Under the pieces are notes generated by a model, which worked only from the letters and a program-made list of their open reading frames with translations, ran no database searches and was not told the DNA's origin. A DNA stretch of 56,096 nucleotides from Bacteroidota bacterium. Its GTDB lineage: Bacteria; Bacteroidota; Ignavibacteria; Palsa-1295. The DNA is taken from the NCBI GenBank assembly GCA_018266755.1, contig JAFDZW010000007.1, positions 146,048 through 202,143 of the forward strand. Reading direction: 5' to 3'. Every line of letters begins with the position of its first letter. Within the stretch, counting starts at the first letter, position 1. A program made the position numbers and the translations under genes. Of this stretch, positions 7,372-16,986 are shown piece after piece.

Positions 7372-10353
7372 CTACTTTCTGACGAAGCCGGAGGTCACCT
7401 CGGCGGTGGCGGTGACGACGCGGACGCTATATCGGCTTCTGGCAAGGGCGGTGGTGCCGATCGGGATCTCGTTGGTGCCGGCCGCAAGTTCGAGCGTGCG
7501 TGCGAGGACCTGCTTGCCGAGTTCGTCGTGGACCGAGATCGTGGCCGTCTGCTTGATCGGGCTTTCGACGACAATCGTGAGTTCACTGCCCGTCACCGGG
7601 TTCGGCCGGATGGCACTCACGCGCAGCGTGCCGGTACTGAGGTAATCGTGGAGCGTGGGTTGCGAGCAGCCTTCGATGCGGTAGCGGAATGACGTCCCGC
7701 TCGCGGTGGCCTGCATCGTGCAAGGTCCGGAGCCTGGGATGGTGTCGTTGACTTTGAGCACCGTGAGATCGACCGACGTCGCGGTGTCCTTCGTGAGGAA
7801 GACATCGTAATCGAGCACGGCAACGGAGCTGTCGGCTGCATCGGCAGCGAGGAACGGGTTGCCCGTGATACGGAAGGTCCAGGGTCCGGCGATGCCCGTC
7901 ACGGGGCCGGATGGTGCGATGGTGTTCACGCCATGCGAGCCGCGATGCGAGAGCAGATCGTTATTCCAGTTGAGCGTCACATCGAGTGAACGGTATTGTC
8001 CGATCGTTGCGGGGTCGGCTTTGAGATGGACTGCTGTTGGCGAGCCGGAAGTTGCGCTCGCAGAGTCGATGGTGAGCCAAAGCGCAACGTTCGGCGAGGC
8101 GCCTTTAAGCGAGAAGGTCAGCGTAACGGGCGCGAGGTTCGAATCCGGCGTCGTGAAGACGTGGATGGTGCCGTTGAAGGTCGTGGCGGTTCCGACCGGC
8201 GTAGCATGCACGCCGACAACGATGCGTTCGTTCGGCGCGAGATACGCCGGCAGCGACAGGCCGACAAGCGAGAAGCCCGTACCCGCAAGTGTGAGCGAAT
8301 CGACTCGAAGCGAGTCGCAGCCGATGTTGCGGATGGTGAACGATGTATCGCGGGTATCGCAGAAGCTCAAGGTACCGAAGTCGAGGGCCGAGACCGACGC
8401 CTGTGGTTTTGCGAAGCCGGAGACGACCTGTGCAGAGACCGGAATGCTGAAACGCATCACCGTCGAATCAACGGAGCGGCTATGCGAAACGATCGAGACG
8501 GTCGCTGTGCGCTTGCCTTTCAAGCTCGGCACAAAGTGCACCCACATGCGAACAACATCACCCGGCGCGACAGAGCGCCACGGTGCGGGAGCGGACGCAA
8601 GTGAGTAGTCGGGGTCGCCACCGATGGATGTGTTGTCTAGGAAGAGCGGGACGCAGCCGGTGTTCGTGATCGAGACTTCGGCAGAATCGCCGCTGCCGCA
8701 GAGCGAAAGGGTATCGAGGTCGATCGAAGCGGGCGATGCCGCAAGCTTCGCGATGCCGTCCTCGCCGAACCCATTCAAGGTCATTTGCACCGACGTGTTG
8801 TTGCCCTGCATCGTCGCAGCATATATGGGGTTCGCCGTCTTGGCCCCTGCCGTCGTCGGCTTGAAATGGCAACGCAGGCTGACCGTCGAATCCTTCGGTA
8901 GCTTGTACGGAAGCGCAAGCGGATCGATAGTGAACTCAGGCGGAAGCACACCAGGGCCGCTTGTGATTGTGAGCGTATCGCAGGATATGTTCGTGATCGT
9001 GAACACGGTGTCCGACTGACCGCCGCAGATGCTTGCCGTATCGAGCTCCAGTGTGGACGGAATGACCTGCATTCTTGGTTGCTCACCAGTCACGAAGACC
9101 GCAACATCGAGCAAGCTGTCGAACGCAAGGGATGGCAACCCGGTGATGAACGATCCATTGACCTTTACGCGGCACGTATAGTTGCCGGGCTTTTTTGCAG
9201 GATCGAATGCGAGCTGAAAGGTATCGGTCGCGCCGCTCTTGATGGTGTCCGGCATCACGGGCGTTGCGAGTGTGTACGCACCGCCGGTGTTTGTGACGAA
9301 CGAGATCGAGTTCAGCAGATAGTCGTAGCAGTTGTAGTTCGTGATCACGAACTTGCGCGATTCGTTGAGACAAGCAGTGATGTTCGGGAAGCGCGGATGC
9401 GTGAAGCCAATCTCGGACTTGACGCCCAGCGTACCATCGCCTCCATCGTTGGTTTTCCACACCCCTCCGAGCTTATCGAACGCGATGACCATTTCGCCGC
9501 TGCACCCGCCGACATAGAACGTGCGGGTATCGGCGATATTTGACGGGCCGCCGACATTGATCCATGTATGCCCACTATCTTTGAGTGTGCCACGAATTAT
9601 GCCGTCTTGCTCGGTCTGTACATACAGATATCCGGCACTGCCGAAAATATGCCCGGTCATGATCCCAGCAGTAACGAGCGGCGGTCCGAACGCAAATCGA
9701 GATGACCACGATGCGCCGTTGTTCGTGGAGATCCACATTCTGCGCGAGAGCTCGGTGATCGTGTACCAGATGCGGGTTTTCGGATCGCCCCACGCCGACC
9801 AAGCCTCGGCAAGATTCGTTTTGGAATTCGGACCGGGTGTGACGAGAACCGTTAACGGGTCCATGAAGAAGACGCCGTTCTGGTTGTTTCCGGCGTTCAG
9901 CGGCGGATTCCAGCTTGCAGTCGTCAGCGGGACACCACTCGATATACCAACACCCGCGCCAAGGTGTGACCCGGTCGAAACGTCGGTCCAGGATCTGCCA
10001 TAGTCCACGGTCTTCCAAAGATTCACATTCATACTGCCGGTCGAATAGATCGAGGCATACCCGGTGCCATCAGGCAGAATACAGATCTGTGTGACTTGTC
10101 CGCTTGCTGTTGGCACGCCTGCATTCATCCACGAGCTGCCGCCATTGGTGGTGTACCAGATCTGGATCGGGACTTGGCTTGCAGAGTTACCGGACCCGGC
10201 ATAGCCGGTGAGGTCGTCGGTGAAATAGCAACAGCCGACTGGAGTACCAAGATTTGCGATCTTGGTCCATTTGGCGATCGATGCAGAGACGAGAACGCTC
10301 GTCAACAGAATTGCGAAGATGATCGTACGAATCCGACTCACAACACTACACAC
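7372..10353 (-). CDS. Secreted BNR-repeat / choice-of-anchor protein with T9SS signal
   Basis: 993 residues with a GTG start; a second in-frame GTG lies four codons later. The signal peptide has the hydrophobic core TIIFAILLTSVLVSASIA. Asp-box-like motifs (TTNGGSSW, TVDYGRSW, STNNGASW) mark a beta-propeller in the first 330 residues. Ig-like choice-of-anchor D repeats follow, each with the same Cys pair as in the downstream paralogue (for example LDTASICGG with NISCDTL, and LDFGTLSFCD with NIGCDSL). A cohesin-like segment precedes the T9SS sorting domain at the end (VSAIRPNPVTGSELTIVV, then ELGKQVLARTLEL). It is a paralogue of the gene at 3995-7051 in the same order and direction. Exported and cell-surface by inference; substrate unknown. 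Confidence 0.88.
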   Translation of the reverse strand: MCSVVSRIRTIIFAILLTSVLVSASIAKWTKIANLGTPVGCCYFTDDLTGYAGSGNSASQVPIQIWYTTNGGSSWMNAGVPTASGQVTQICILPDGTGYASIYSTGSMNVNLWKTVDYGRSWTDVSTGSHLGAGVGISSGVPLTTASWNPPLNAGNNQNGVFFMDPLTVLVTPGPNSKTNLAEAWSAWGDPKTRIWYTITELSRRMWISTNNGASWSSRFAFGPPLVTAGIMTGHIFGSAGYLYVQTEQDGIIRGTLKDSGHTWINVGGPSNIADTRTFYVGGCSGEMVIAFDKLGGVWKTNDGGDGTLGVKSEIGFTHPRFPNITACLNESRKFVITNYNCYDYLLNSISFVTNTGGAYTLATPVMPDTIKSGATDTFQLAFDPAKKPGNYTCRVKVNGSFITGLPSLAFDSLLDVAVFVTGEQPRMQVIPSTLELDTASICGGQSDTVFTITNISCDTLTITSGPGVLPPEFTIDPLALPYKLPKDSTVSLRCHFKPTTAGAKTANPIYAATMQGNNTSVQMTLNGFGEDGIAKLAASPASIDLDTLSLCGSGDSAEVSITNTGCVPLFLDNTSIGGDPDYSLASAPAPWRSVAPGDVVRMWVHFVPSLKGKRTATVSIVSHSRSVDSTVMRFSIPVSAQVVSGFAKPQASVSALDFGTLSFCDTRDTSFTIRNIGCDSLRVDSLTLAGTGFSLVGLSLPAYLAPNERIVVGVHATPVGTATTFNGTIHVFTTPDSNLAPVTLTFSLKGASPNVALWLTIDSASATSGSPTAVHLKADPATIGQYRSLDVTLNWNNDLLSHRGSHGVNTIAPSGPVTGIAGPWTFRITGNPFLAADAADSSVAVLDYDVFLTKDTATSVDLTVLKVNDTIPGSGPCTMQATASGTSFRYRIEGCSQPTLHDYLSTGTLRVSAIRPNPVTGSELTIVVESPIKQTATISVHDELGKQVLARTLELAAGTNEIPIGTTALARSRYSVRVVTATAEVTSGFVRK

Positions 10354-10446
10354 CGATAGATGAAAGTTGATGCCGATAAGACAACACCAAACATCCCGGA
10401 ATGTTACAATGAGGAAGCCGATCGAGAGGACGGGGCTGCGTCGTCC

Positions 10447-12612
10447 TCAGAAGCGAATCGTCTCGCCCGTCGAAAGCGATTCGTGCACGGCGAAGGTTGC
10501 GACGGTCGTTGCAAGCATCGACTCGAAGGGGATGGGCGACGGCGTGCCGTTCTTGATCGCCGCGACGAACGCTTCGACCTCTTCACGGTGCCCCTTGCCT
10601 TGGCCTTTGACGATGTGCGGCTTACCGCTGCCGCGGTGGAATTCGAGTTCGGTGAAGTTCTTCATGATCGCCGTTCGGCCACCCGAGAAGACCTGTATTT
10701 CTTCCTTTGGTAGTGTCTTGTCGCCGTTGGCAACGTAGAGGATCGTCGCGACGGAACCGTCTTCGTAGTCGATCACGATTGAGAGGGTATCATGATCTAT
10801 GGAGTCCGCACGTCCGCTCGAGATCTGTTTCGCAACGACGGATTTCGGTAGCGCGTCGTTCGCAAGATAGGCAGCAGTATCGATGAAGTGGCAGACCTCG
10901 CCAATGATACGTCCGCCGCCGGTCTCTTCGTCTTGCGCCCAGTTCGATGCGGGGACGGGGCCTGCGTTGACGCGGTAGAAGATCATCTTCGGCGCATGCG
11001 GTTCGCCGAAGAGCTCCTTCATCTTCACAACGAGCGGTGAGAATCGGCGGTTGAAGCCGATGAGGAAGTGCTGAGTGCTCAGTGCTGAGTGCTCAGTGTA
11101 AGTACGCGCGACCTTGGCTGCATCCTCGAACTTCAGCGCCATCGGCTTCTCGCAGAAGACATGCTTTCCCGCTTCGAGCGCGTTGCAGATCAACTCGGCA
11201 TGGTTGTTGTGGCGCGTTGCGATGAAGATCGTGTTGACGTCGTTCGATGCGATCACCGCATCAGGGTCCGTCGTCGAACGAGCAAAACCGAACTTGGTCT
11301 TGGCATCTTCGGCGCTCGAACCGGTTTCGTTCGCAACGACGACAAGATCGGCCTGCTCTTTGAGTGTGGGCAGCAGAAAGCCTTGGGCGAAGTTACCAGC
11401 ACCAATGAAGCCGATGGTTGGTGACTGGTGGTTTGTGATTGGTGATTGGATGTGATGCTGGACATCCCTCATCCTTCCGCCTTCATCCTGCGGGTAGGTC
11501 AGGACGATGCCGAGGTACCGCTCCTTGATCTCGCCGGCGATCATGTCGTACGCTCGTTTCGCGTCGGCGACTGCGATCGTATGGGTCGTCAGTCTTGAGG
11601 GATTGACCTTTCGTTCTGCGAGCAGCCGAACGAATTCCTGCATGTTGCGGCGCTCGGTCCAGCGGACGTAGCCGATGGGGTAATCGATGCCGCGGTCTTC
11701 GTAGTCGTGCTCATAACGTCCCGGACCGTAGGAACGCGAGAGTCGGAAGTCAAGCTCTTTGAGATAGAACGGGTCGCGCGGGATATCCATCTTCGTCACG
11801 CCGACCATCACGACGCGGCCACGATCACGGGTGATCGAGGCGGATAGCTCGATCGGATCGTTCGAGCTGGTCGCCGCAGTGATGATTACGGCATCCACAC
11901 CGAAGCCCGATGTGATCGACTTGATCTTATCAACAAGGTTATCCGCTTTTCGACTAAATGCAAATTGTGCATTGTGCGCTGCAGCGAGCTTCACGTTCTC
12001 ATCATCGAGATCGATGCCGATCACGACGCAGCCTGCAGCACGGGCGATGGCACAGGTGAGTTGGCCGACAAGTCCGAGGCCGATCACGGCGACGGATTCG
12101 CCGAATGTCAGCTCGGCCTGACGAACACCTTGCATTGCGATCGAGCCGAGCGTTGTGTAGCACGCCTCCTCGTACGATACGTCTTCGGGGATCTTGACAC
12201 AGAGATTACGGAGTACGCTGACGACTTCGGCATGATACGCTCCTTGACCGCCACACGCAACACGGTCGCCGGGACGGAGGTCGTCGACATCGGGACTGAC
12301 CGCGATGACCTCGCCCGCACACGAGTAGCCCATCGGCTTCGGGGTGTCGAGCTTGTTCATCACACGATTGTACGTCGCCCAGAACCCTTGCTGTTTGATC
12401 TCGGCGAGGACCTTCTTGACGTCATCGGGCCGGCTCTTCGCCTTTTCGAGCATCGACGAACGCGCAAGTTCGACCGACATCTTCTCGGTGCCGGCGCTGA
12501 TGACACTGGCGTAATTGCGCACGATGACGCCCGCACGCTTCGGGTGCTCGGGTGCGTCCACGTCGCGGACGCTGATGGCGCCGGAGCGCATGCTGGTGAG
12601 TAATTGCTTCAC
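10447..12612 (-). CDS. Two-domain oxidoreductase: MDR alcohol dehydrogenase-like plus Gfo/Idh/MocA
   Basis: A 721-residue fusion. The N-terminal half is an MDR (zinc-type alcohol dehydrogenase) fold, with GYSCAGEVIAVSPDVDDL around residue 95 and the nucleotide-binding VIGLGLVGQL near residue 175. The C-terminal half is a Gfo/Idh/MocA oxidoreductase, with IGFIGAGNFAQG near residue 400 and the family EKP motif (HVFCEKPMAL). Such bi-domain proteins occur in surface-polysaccharide clusters, fitting the nearby uxs and ugd. The start is GTG, overlapping the mazF stop by four bases (GTGA), so it appears translationally coupled to the toxin gene. Two short DNA repeats are inserted in frame at the domain linker (11416-11457) and inside the second domain (11069-11100). 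Substrate unknown. Confidence 0.9.
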   Translation of the reverse strand: MKQLLTSMRSGAISVRDVDAPEHPKRAGVIVRNYASVISAGTEKMSVELARSSMLEKAKSRPDDVKKVLAEIKQQGFWATYNRVMNKLDTPKPMGYSCAGEVIAVSPDVDDLRPGDRVACGGQGAYHAEVVSVLRNLCVKIPEDVSYEEACYTTLGSIAMQGVRQAELTFGESVAVIGLGLVGQLTCAIARAAGCVVIGIDLDDENVKLAAAHNAQFAFSRKADNLVDKIKSITSGFGVDAVIITAATSSNDPIELSASITRDRGRVVMVGVTKMDIPRDPFYLKELDFRLSRSYGPGRYEHDYEDRGIDYPIGYVRWTERRNMQEFVRLLAERKVNPSRLTTHTIAVADAKRAYDMIAGEIKERYLGIVLTYPQDEGGRMRDVQHHIQSPITNHQSPTIGFIGAGNFAQGFLLPTLKEQADLVVVANETGSSAEDAKTKFGFARSTTDPDAVIASNDVNTIFIATRHNNHAELICNALEAGKHVFCEKPMALKFEDAAKVARTYTEHSALSTQHFLIGFNRRFSPLVVKMKELFGEPHAPKMIFYRVNAGPVPASNWAQDEETGGGRIIGEVCHFIDTAAYLANDALPKSVVAKQISSGRADSIDHDTLSIVIDYEDGSVATILYVANGDKTLPKEEIQVFSGGRTAIMKNFTELEFHRGSGKPHIVKGQGKGHREEVEAFVAAIKNGTPSPIPFESMLATTVATFAVHESLSTGETIRF
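11069..11100. repeat. Intragenic short repeat (GTGCTGAGTGCTCA type)
   Basis: A roughly 32-base stretch made of alternating GTGCTGAGT and GCTCA units lies inside the oxidoreductase gene. It encodes an extra EHSALSTQHF segment in frame, around residues 505-515, between conserved parts of the Gfo/Idh/MocA domain. Confidence 0.7.
11416..11457. repeat. Intragenic short repeat (GGTGATTGGTGATT type)
   Basis: About 42 bases of TTGGTGACTGGTGG / GTGATTGGTGATTGG units encode HHIQSPITNHQSP in the linker between the two enzyme domains (around residues 386-398). The unit is unrelated to the repeat at 11069-11100. Confidence 0.7.
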
Positions 12613-12962
12613 GATTGCTTCGATGCAGAGATGAGAAGAGTGATCCGCTTTACAACACGAGCGAGCACCTCGTCAGGTGCTGTGCATATATGTTTTTGAA
12701 TCCGTCCGGGAATGTCGATGCTCTTGATGTGATCGGAGAGTATGACGCCGCTGATCGGAAGTCCCGTCGGGAGTTCGACCTCGAACGGATAGAATTTTTG
12801 TTGTGAAGTGATTGGGCAACACACGGCGAGTCCTGTGGAGCGGTTGTACGAATGTTCTGACAACACAAGCGCCGGACGTCGACCGGCCTGCTCACGACCG
12901 ACTTGCGGATCAAGCTCGACCCACACAATATCACCCCGGTTTGGTATATACGGCTTGGCCAT
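12609..12962 (-). CDS. mazF: MazF/PemK-family toxin endoribonuclease
   Basis: 117 residues from the ATG at 12962, which shares one base with the antitoxin stop (TAATG). The N-terminal RGDIVWVELDPQVG followed by GRRPALVLS is the PemK/MazF signature. The later CCPITSQ and SDHIKSIDI segments also fit the family, as does the length. MazF toxins are sequence-specific ribosome-independent mRNA interferases, neutralised by the adjacent MazE. A longer frame upstream to 12995 would run into the antitoxin gene and lacks a better start. The stop overlaps the GTG of the oxidoreductase gene. Confidence 0.92.
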   Translation of the reverse strand: MAKPYIPNRGDIVWVELDPQVGREQAGRRPALVLSEHSYNRSTGLAVCCPITSQQKFYPFEVELPTGLPISGVILSDHIKSIDIPGRIQKHICTAPDEVLARVVKRITLLISASKQS

Positions 12963-13204
12963 TACCAGATCTCGTTGCCGACCGGGGCTCCCCAATCCGT
13001 CACCGAGTGCACATTCTCGGGTGTGATTTTGCTCACCAAGTCTTCGAGCGTCAGGCGGTCCTCGTCGAATTCCAGCACGAGTCGGTTCTTCAGGTCGTGA
13101 TACCGAATCTCTGAGCCATCGTGGATCTCATGCCGTTCGGCGACGGACTTCGGAAGCCGTACTGCTAACGAATTTCCCCATTTCCGCACTTTCAGCGTCT
13201 TCAT
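12962..13204 (-). CDS. mazE: MazE-like AbrB-fold antitoxin
   Basis: 80 residues. The N-terminal KVRKWGNSLAVRLPKSVAE is the swapped-hairpin AbrB/MazE DNA-binding motif. The C-terminal part (LTLEDLVSKITPENVH) is the segment that wraps the toxin in characterised family members. It is first in a tightly overlapping mazE-mazF-oxidoreductase order. Family members autoregulate their promoter, so the 80 bases before 13204 likely hold an operator, though none was resolved by eye. Confidence 0.92.
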   Translation of the reverse strand: MKTLKVRKWGNSLAVRLPKSVAERHEIHDGSEIRYHDLKNRLVLEFDEDRLTLEDLVSKITPENVHSVTDWGAPVGNEIW

Positions 13205-13282
13205 GGCTGTATATACATTGTAGACACGGGAAATGTTTCAGGGTCGAATGGGTCACCACAGGTACGTTCAATGTGCCAAGGC

Positions 13283-14221
13283 CTAACCCACCGCCTTGCG
13301 GAAATACTCGATAGTTCGCTTGAGTCCTTCGGTGCGTGCGACTGTCGGCTCCCAGCCGAGCAGTGATTTTGCAAGGGTGATATCCGGCTGACGAACTTGC
13401 GGGTCGTCCTGCGGCAATGGCTTGAAGACTATCTCGCTCTTGGATTCAGGGATCATCGTCTTAATTTCCTTCGCAAGGTCGAGCATGGTTACCTCGTCGG
13501 GATTCCCGATATTTACCGGATTATTATAGTCACTCAGGAGCAGACGATAGATACCTTCGATGAGATCGCTCACATAACACACGCTGCGCGTTTGCATGCC
13601 GGTGCCGAACACCGTGATCTGCTCGTTCTTGAGTGCTTGGCGAGTGAACTCCGGGATCGCGCGACCATCGTGAATGCGCATGCGCTCGCCGTATGTATTG
13701 AAGATGCGCACGATGCGTGTGTCAAGATCGTGATATCGGTGATACGCCATCGTCATCGCCTCGGCGAAACGCTTGGCTTCGTCATACACGCCGCGGATGC
13801 CGATGGGATTCACATTCCCCCAATACGATTCCGGCTGCGGATGAATCGCGGGATCACCGTACGTCTCGCTCGTTGATGCAAGCAGGAAACGCGCACCTTT
13901 GGCTTTTGCAAGTCCGAGCGCCTTATGCGTGCCAAGCGAACCAACCTTCAACGTCTGGATCGGAAGCTTCAGGTAATCGATCGGGCTTGCCGGCGACGCG
14001 AAGTGCAGCACGTAGTCAAGCGGGCCGCTGACGTGAATGAAGTTCGTCACGTCATAATGCTCGAAGACGAAGTTCGGCTTGCCGAAAAGATGCGAGACGT
14101 TTTCCGGATTTCCGGTCACCAGATTGTCCATGCAGATAACCTCGTGTCCTTCAGCGACAAAACGATCGCACAGATGACTTCCGAGAAATCCGGCTCCGCC
14201 GGTGATGAGAGTTCTTGGCAT
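13283..14221 (-). CDS. uxs: UDP-glucuronate decarboxylase (UDP-xylose synthase)
   Basis: 312-residue extended short-chain dehydrogenase. The NAD-binding [10 protein letters not shown] is at residues 8-17, the catalytic Tyr-Lys pair is in [11 protein letters not shown], and the catalytic Ser/Thr is in [10 protein letters not shown], as in UXS enzymes. The C-terminal block [12 protein letters not shown] is also typical. It converts UDP-glucuronate to UDP-xylose, the step after Ugd. It starts 7 bases after the ATPase gene of the vsr-dcm cassette, so it is probably read through from that operon or from ugd. The most likely alternative is a related dTDP-glucose dehydratase-like SDR, but the motifs favour UXS. 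Confidence 0.92.
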   Translation of the reverse strand: MPRTLITGGAGFLGSHLCDRFVAEGHEVICMDNLVTGNPENVSHLFGKPNFVFEHYDVTNFIHVSGPLDYVLHFASPASPIDYLKLPIQTLKVGSLGTHKALGLAKAKGARFLLASTSETYGDPAIHPQPESYWGNVNPIGIRGVYDEAKRFAEAMTMAYHRYHDLDTRIVRIFNTYGERMRIHDGRAIPEFTRQALKNEQITVFGTGMQTRSVCYVSDLIEGIYRLLLSDYNNPVNIGNPDEVTMLDLAKEIKTMIPESKSEIVFKPLPQDDPQVRQPDITLAKSLLGWEPTVARTEGLKRTIEYFRKAVG

Positions 14222-14228
14222 TATTATT

Positions 14229-15911
14229 CTATTCTGACTCTGTGAGAAGTTTAATTATCCTACCTTTTATATTATCGTAAACTGATTGTAGTCTGGTCTT
14301 GCTTTCTGGAGTAAGACGTGCCGTATGAGCCATCGCATCTCGAAGTGGTTTGTACTCAGTAGCGTGACGATGCAAGTACGCATCCTTTATTTTATCCTTA
14401 CCCTTTGCATCAGCTAGAAAGGTGAGTTGATCCATACTTAAGTAACTCAAATCTGAATCATTTTCTCGGATCACAAAACTAATATTTGCTTTTTCCTTAT
14501 GCTCAACGGATTGTCGTCTATATTCCTTAATTTGTTCTTTCATCGAGTCAGTAGAAATGGCCGAGTCGTCAATATACTTTCTAACCAAGTTTTCAGATAC
14601 GAAACAATCGGTGTATGCCCCAATATTGAATTGGGCATCCTCACTTAATTCATCAATCCAGTCACGGACTTTCTGCTTTTCCTTCGAACCGGTGGTTAAT
14701 TCTTTCACATATTCATCACTAACCTCATTTACAAGCTCCTCTAATTTGCGCTGCTTGGTTGTAATGGTTTTGTTTTCTGGATCACCTGTCTCTTTGTGTT
14801 TTCTACGTAATGCGTCCCATTGATTGACGATTGGATTGACAATATGTTTTAAGAGGGCATTCAGGAATGCTGAATATATCGGATCGTCTGCTACGATCCC
14901 CTCTCTGCCTGTGGCAAACCTATCGGTACCGTCATCAAGACTATCAAAATGAATCTGGCCGTACAAATAATCCTCCGGGATTCGAGCTGTTGGTATGTGC
15001 TTTAGGATGTTCTTCTCACGAACTCTTCCATTCACAAATAAATCAACGCCAACACGTTCATCTGTACCTGTCACTTTAAGCAGGCGCGGCTTCTTAACGG
15101 ATGCAAGAAAGCCTCTTACTTCCACTGGTGCAGGAAGACTTATAACTTCGCTCTTCTCATCAAATTTACTTTGAATATATAGCGCAAATGGATCTTCGGG
15201 CGTATTAATATTCCAAATGAACTGGGTACCCAATGCAAGATCCTCTAGATCATCAAAGGTTATTTCTGTATCTTGATAAAATATCTTGAACGTACTATCG
15301 ATAATTGAAAATCTGAAAGATAGGGCTATTATCTTTCTCAGATACTCGTCGGTATGTTTTACAGCTTCATTAAGACCCTCAAAATGAATAACCGTCCCAT
15401 GAATTAAGTGTGAGCTATAACTACTTATGTGACCACTGTCATACTTGTCCAATAAGTAATCTTGAGGTGTAAGATCTTCTGTAATAGCTGAATCAAGTCC
15501 AGCATTATCGATAACTCCACCTGTCCAACCAGTTTCTTCTGTTTTGGTTACAATCGTTACGCGTTTGGCACAAGACAGCAAGGCCAGTTTTCCAATACCC
15601 TTCCGACCTATGAAGGGCCTGCCACTAGGTGAACGCGTGATATTTCCTTTTCTCTTCGAGTAGCCAATTTTCAAGAAATGATCTTGGAACTGGGAAGGTG
15701 TCATCCCTATACCATCATCAACGATGGTCAAATTGCTCGTTTCTCTGTCTAAGTATATGCGGACAGATTGCGCATCAGCATCCCAAGAGTTTGAAATTGC
15801 CTCACCTAACACTGTTGAAAAACTTCGGTAGAGATGCCTTCCGAGATGATCAAGGACACTGAGCGAAATCTTGAATATGAAGTTATTTGGCTCAGATGGA
15901 TTCTTGGACAT
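14229..15911 (-). CDS. GHKL ATPase (MutL/MORC-like) with HEPN-like C-terminus, part of R-M-like cassette
   Basis: 560 residues from the ATG at 15911, overlapping the dcm stop by about 20 bases; a TTG lies two codons upstream. The GHKL ATP-binding site is complete: [11 protein letters not shown] at residues 37-47 (Mg-binding Asn), DDGIGM at 65-70 and GRKGIGK at 102-108 (lid glycines). The middle resembles the second domain of MutL/Hsp90-type proteins; residues 370-500 are helical and charged. The C-terminus has [11 protein letters not shown] (Arg about 524, His about 529), an R-x4-H motif in a helical hairpin resembling HEPN ribonucleases. Published surveys describe MutL/MORC-type ATPases in restriction-modification loci. 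The gene is AT-rich relative to its surroundings, suggesting transfer. A DNA-damage or invader-sensing role is inferred. Confidence 0.85.
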   Translation of the reverse strand: MSKNPSEPNNFIFKISLSVLDHLGRHLYRSFSTVLGEAISNSWDADAQSVRIYLDRETSNLTIVDDGIGMTPSQFQDHFLKIGYSKRKGNITRSPSGRPFIGRKGIGKLALLSCAKRVTIVTKTEETGWTGGVIDNAGLDSAITEDLTPQDYLLDKYDSGHISSYSSHLIHGTVIHFEGLNEAVKHTDEYLRKIIALSFRFSIIDSTFKIFYQDTEITFDDLEDLALGTQFIWNINTPEDPFALYIQSKFDEKSEVISLPAPVEVRGFLASVKKPRLLKVTGTDERVGVDLFVNGRVREKNILKHIPTARIPEDYLYGQIHFDSLDDGTDRFATGREGIVADDPIYSAFLNALLKHIVNPIVNQWDALRRKHKETGDPENKTITTKQRKLEELVNEVSDEYVKELTTGSKEKQKVRDWIDELSEDAQFNIGAYTDCFVSENLVRKYIDDSAISTDSMKEQIKEYRRQSVEHKEKANISFVIRENDSDLSYLSMDQLTFLADAKGKDKIKDAYLHRHATEYKPLRDAMAHTARLTPESKTRLQSVYDNIKGRIIKLLTESE

Positions 15912-16986
15912 GCTCAACTATGCTCCTTCCTATAACCGATCCCAGTCGTACAGGCACTGCATTGCCGATTTGCCTACAAAGCACCTTTTGACTGAGAGTG
16001 TGCTCCTCCGATTCAAACTTGTAATTGGCTGGAAAAGTCTGCAGTAATGCTGCTTCACGCAAGCTGATAGCCCTGTGTTGCTCGGGGTGCCCAAACCGCC
16101 CGTTTCCCAGCCCACAGCAGTGTGTCGTCATCGTGGGGCTTGGATCATCCCAAACCATACGACCATAGACGCTTGCATATGTACCACCGGAATCGCGTTT
16201 GTGACATTCGAGCTTCAAGTCTTCGGGCCAATCGTGCCAGGTACCACCAGCTTTACTTTTCTTGATTCGTTTGAGGTTCAGTTCACTCAGCTTACGTGCA
16301 CGGTGAAAGGAATCGGTCTCACAAATCTCACCTGCCGATATTTTTGGAAGATTGCCGATAGCATCCCTTACTGTGCGATAATTGTCTTCTTCGTGTGTCG
16401 GCTCAACGAGGGCAATTGGGCCCAACTTTGACGCAAGAAGTACGAGCCGGGTACGAGTTTGGGGTATACCATAGTCAGGGCAATAGACTTGGCGAGCACT
16501 GACATGATATCCGATCCCTTTGAGACCTTCGATAAATTCGTCGTAGATAGGGTACTTCTCTAATTGAGGCACGTTTTCCATCGACACTACTTCCGGCTGT
16601 AGCTCTTTGATCAATCGTATGAATTCTCGCAGAAGCTTCCACTGATCTGTCTTGGGGGTTGTTTTCCGTCTGTTCTTCTTCCCTGTGTTAGTGTATTGAG
16701 AAAACGGCTGACAAGGTGCGCATCCGACAAGCACCTTCACGGAGTCTTCGGGGTAGAGCTTCTCGATCTCTTCCGCCTTCGTTCGTGCAACACTTTTCTT
16801 AATGAAGGCAGCTTTGACATTATTAGTGTAAGCGAACTCACACTGTTCATCGATATCGATTCCAGCGACTACCTCGATACCTTCGCTCAGTAGGCCATAA
16901 CTCAGTCCTCCTACCCCACAGAAAAGATCGACCGCAGTTATCCTCGTGGGATGTGAGATGTCCTTAGAGTGTTGTGTTACCTTCAT
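15892..16986 (-). CDS. dcm: C5 cytosine DNA methyltransferase (Dcm family)
   Basis: 364 residues with all main C5-methyltransferase motifs in order. Motif I is DLFCGVGGLSYGL near residue 20. Motif IV, GCAPCQPFSQYTN, has the catalytic Cys. Motif VI is SMENV, motif VIII is QTRTRLVLLA, motif IX is RHAISLREAALLQTFP-like, and motif X is QIGNAVPV. The target-recognition region lies around residues 225-290. It would methylate cytosine-5 within a specific site, protecting host DNA or marking self. The ATG overlaps the vsr stop by four bases (ATGA), and the gene overlaps the ATPase start. The recognition sequence cannot be read from the protein. Confidence 0.95.
   Translation of the reverse strand: MKVTQHSKDISHPTRITAVDLFCGVGGLSYGLLSEGIEVVAGIDIDEQCEFAYTNNVKAAFIKKSVARTKAEEIEKLYPEDSVKVLVGCAPCQPFSQYTNTGKKNRRKTTPKTDQWKLLREFIRLIKELQPEVVSMENVPQLEKYPIYDEFIEGLKGIGYHVSARQVYCPDYGIPQTRTRLVLLASKLGPIALVEPTHEEDNYRTVRDAIGNLPKISAGEICETDSFHRARKLSELNLKRIKKSKAGGTWHDWPEDLKLECHKRDSGGTYASVYGRMVWDDPSPTMTTHCCGLGNGRFGHPEQHRAISLREAALLQTFPANYKFESEEHTLSQKVLCRQIGNAVPVRLGSVIGRSIVEHVQESI

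Noticed and set aside
8105-8135. GGTTCGAATCC, resembling a tRNA T-loop
   Set aside because: It lies inside a coding sequence, the flanking bases do not pair as a T-stem, and no acceptor or anticodon arm is present.
12612-12995. MazF start at 12995
   Set aside because: It would extend into the antitoxin gene; the ATG at 12962 overlapping the mazE stop gives the family-typical N-terminus.
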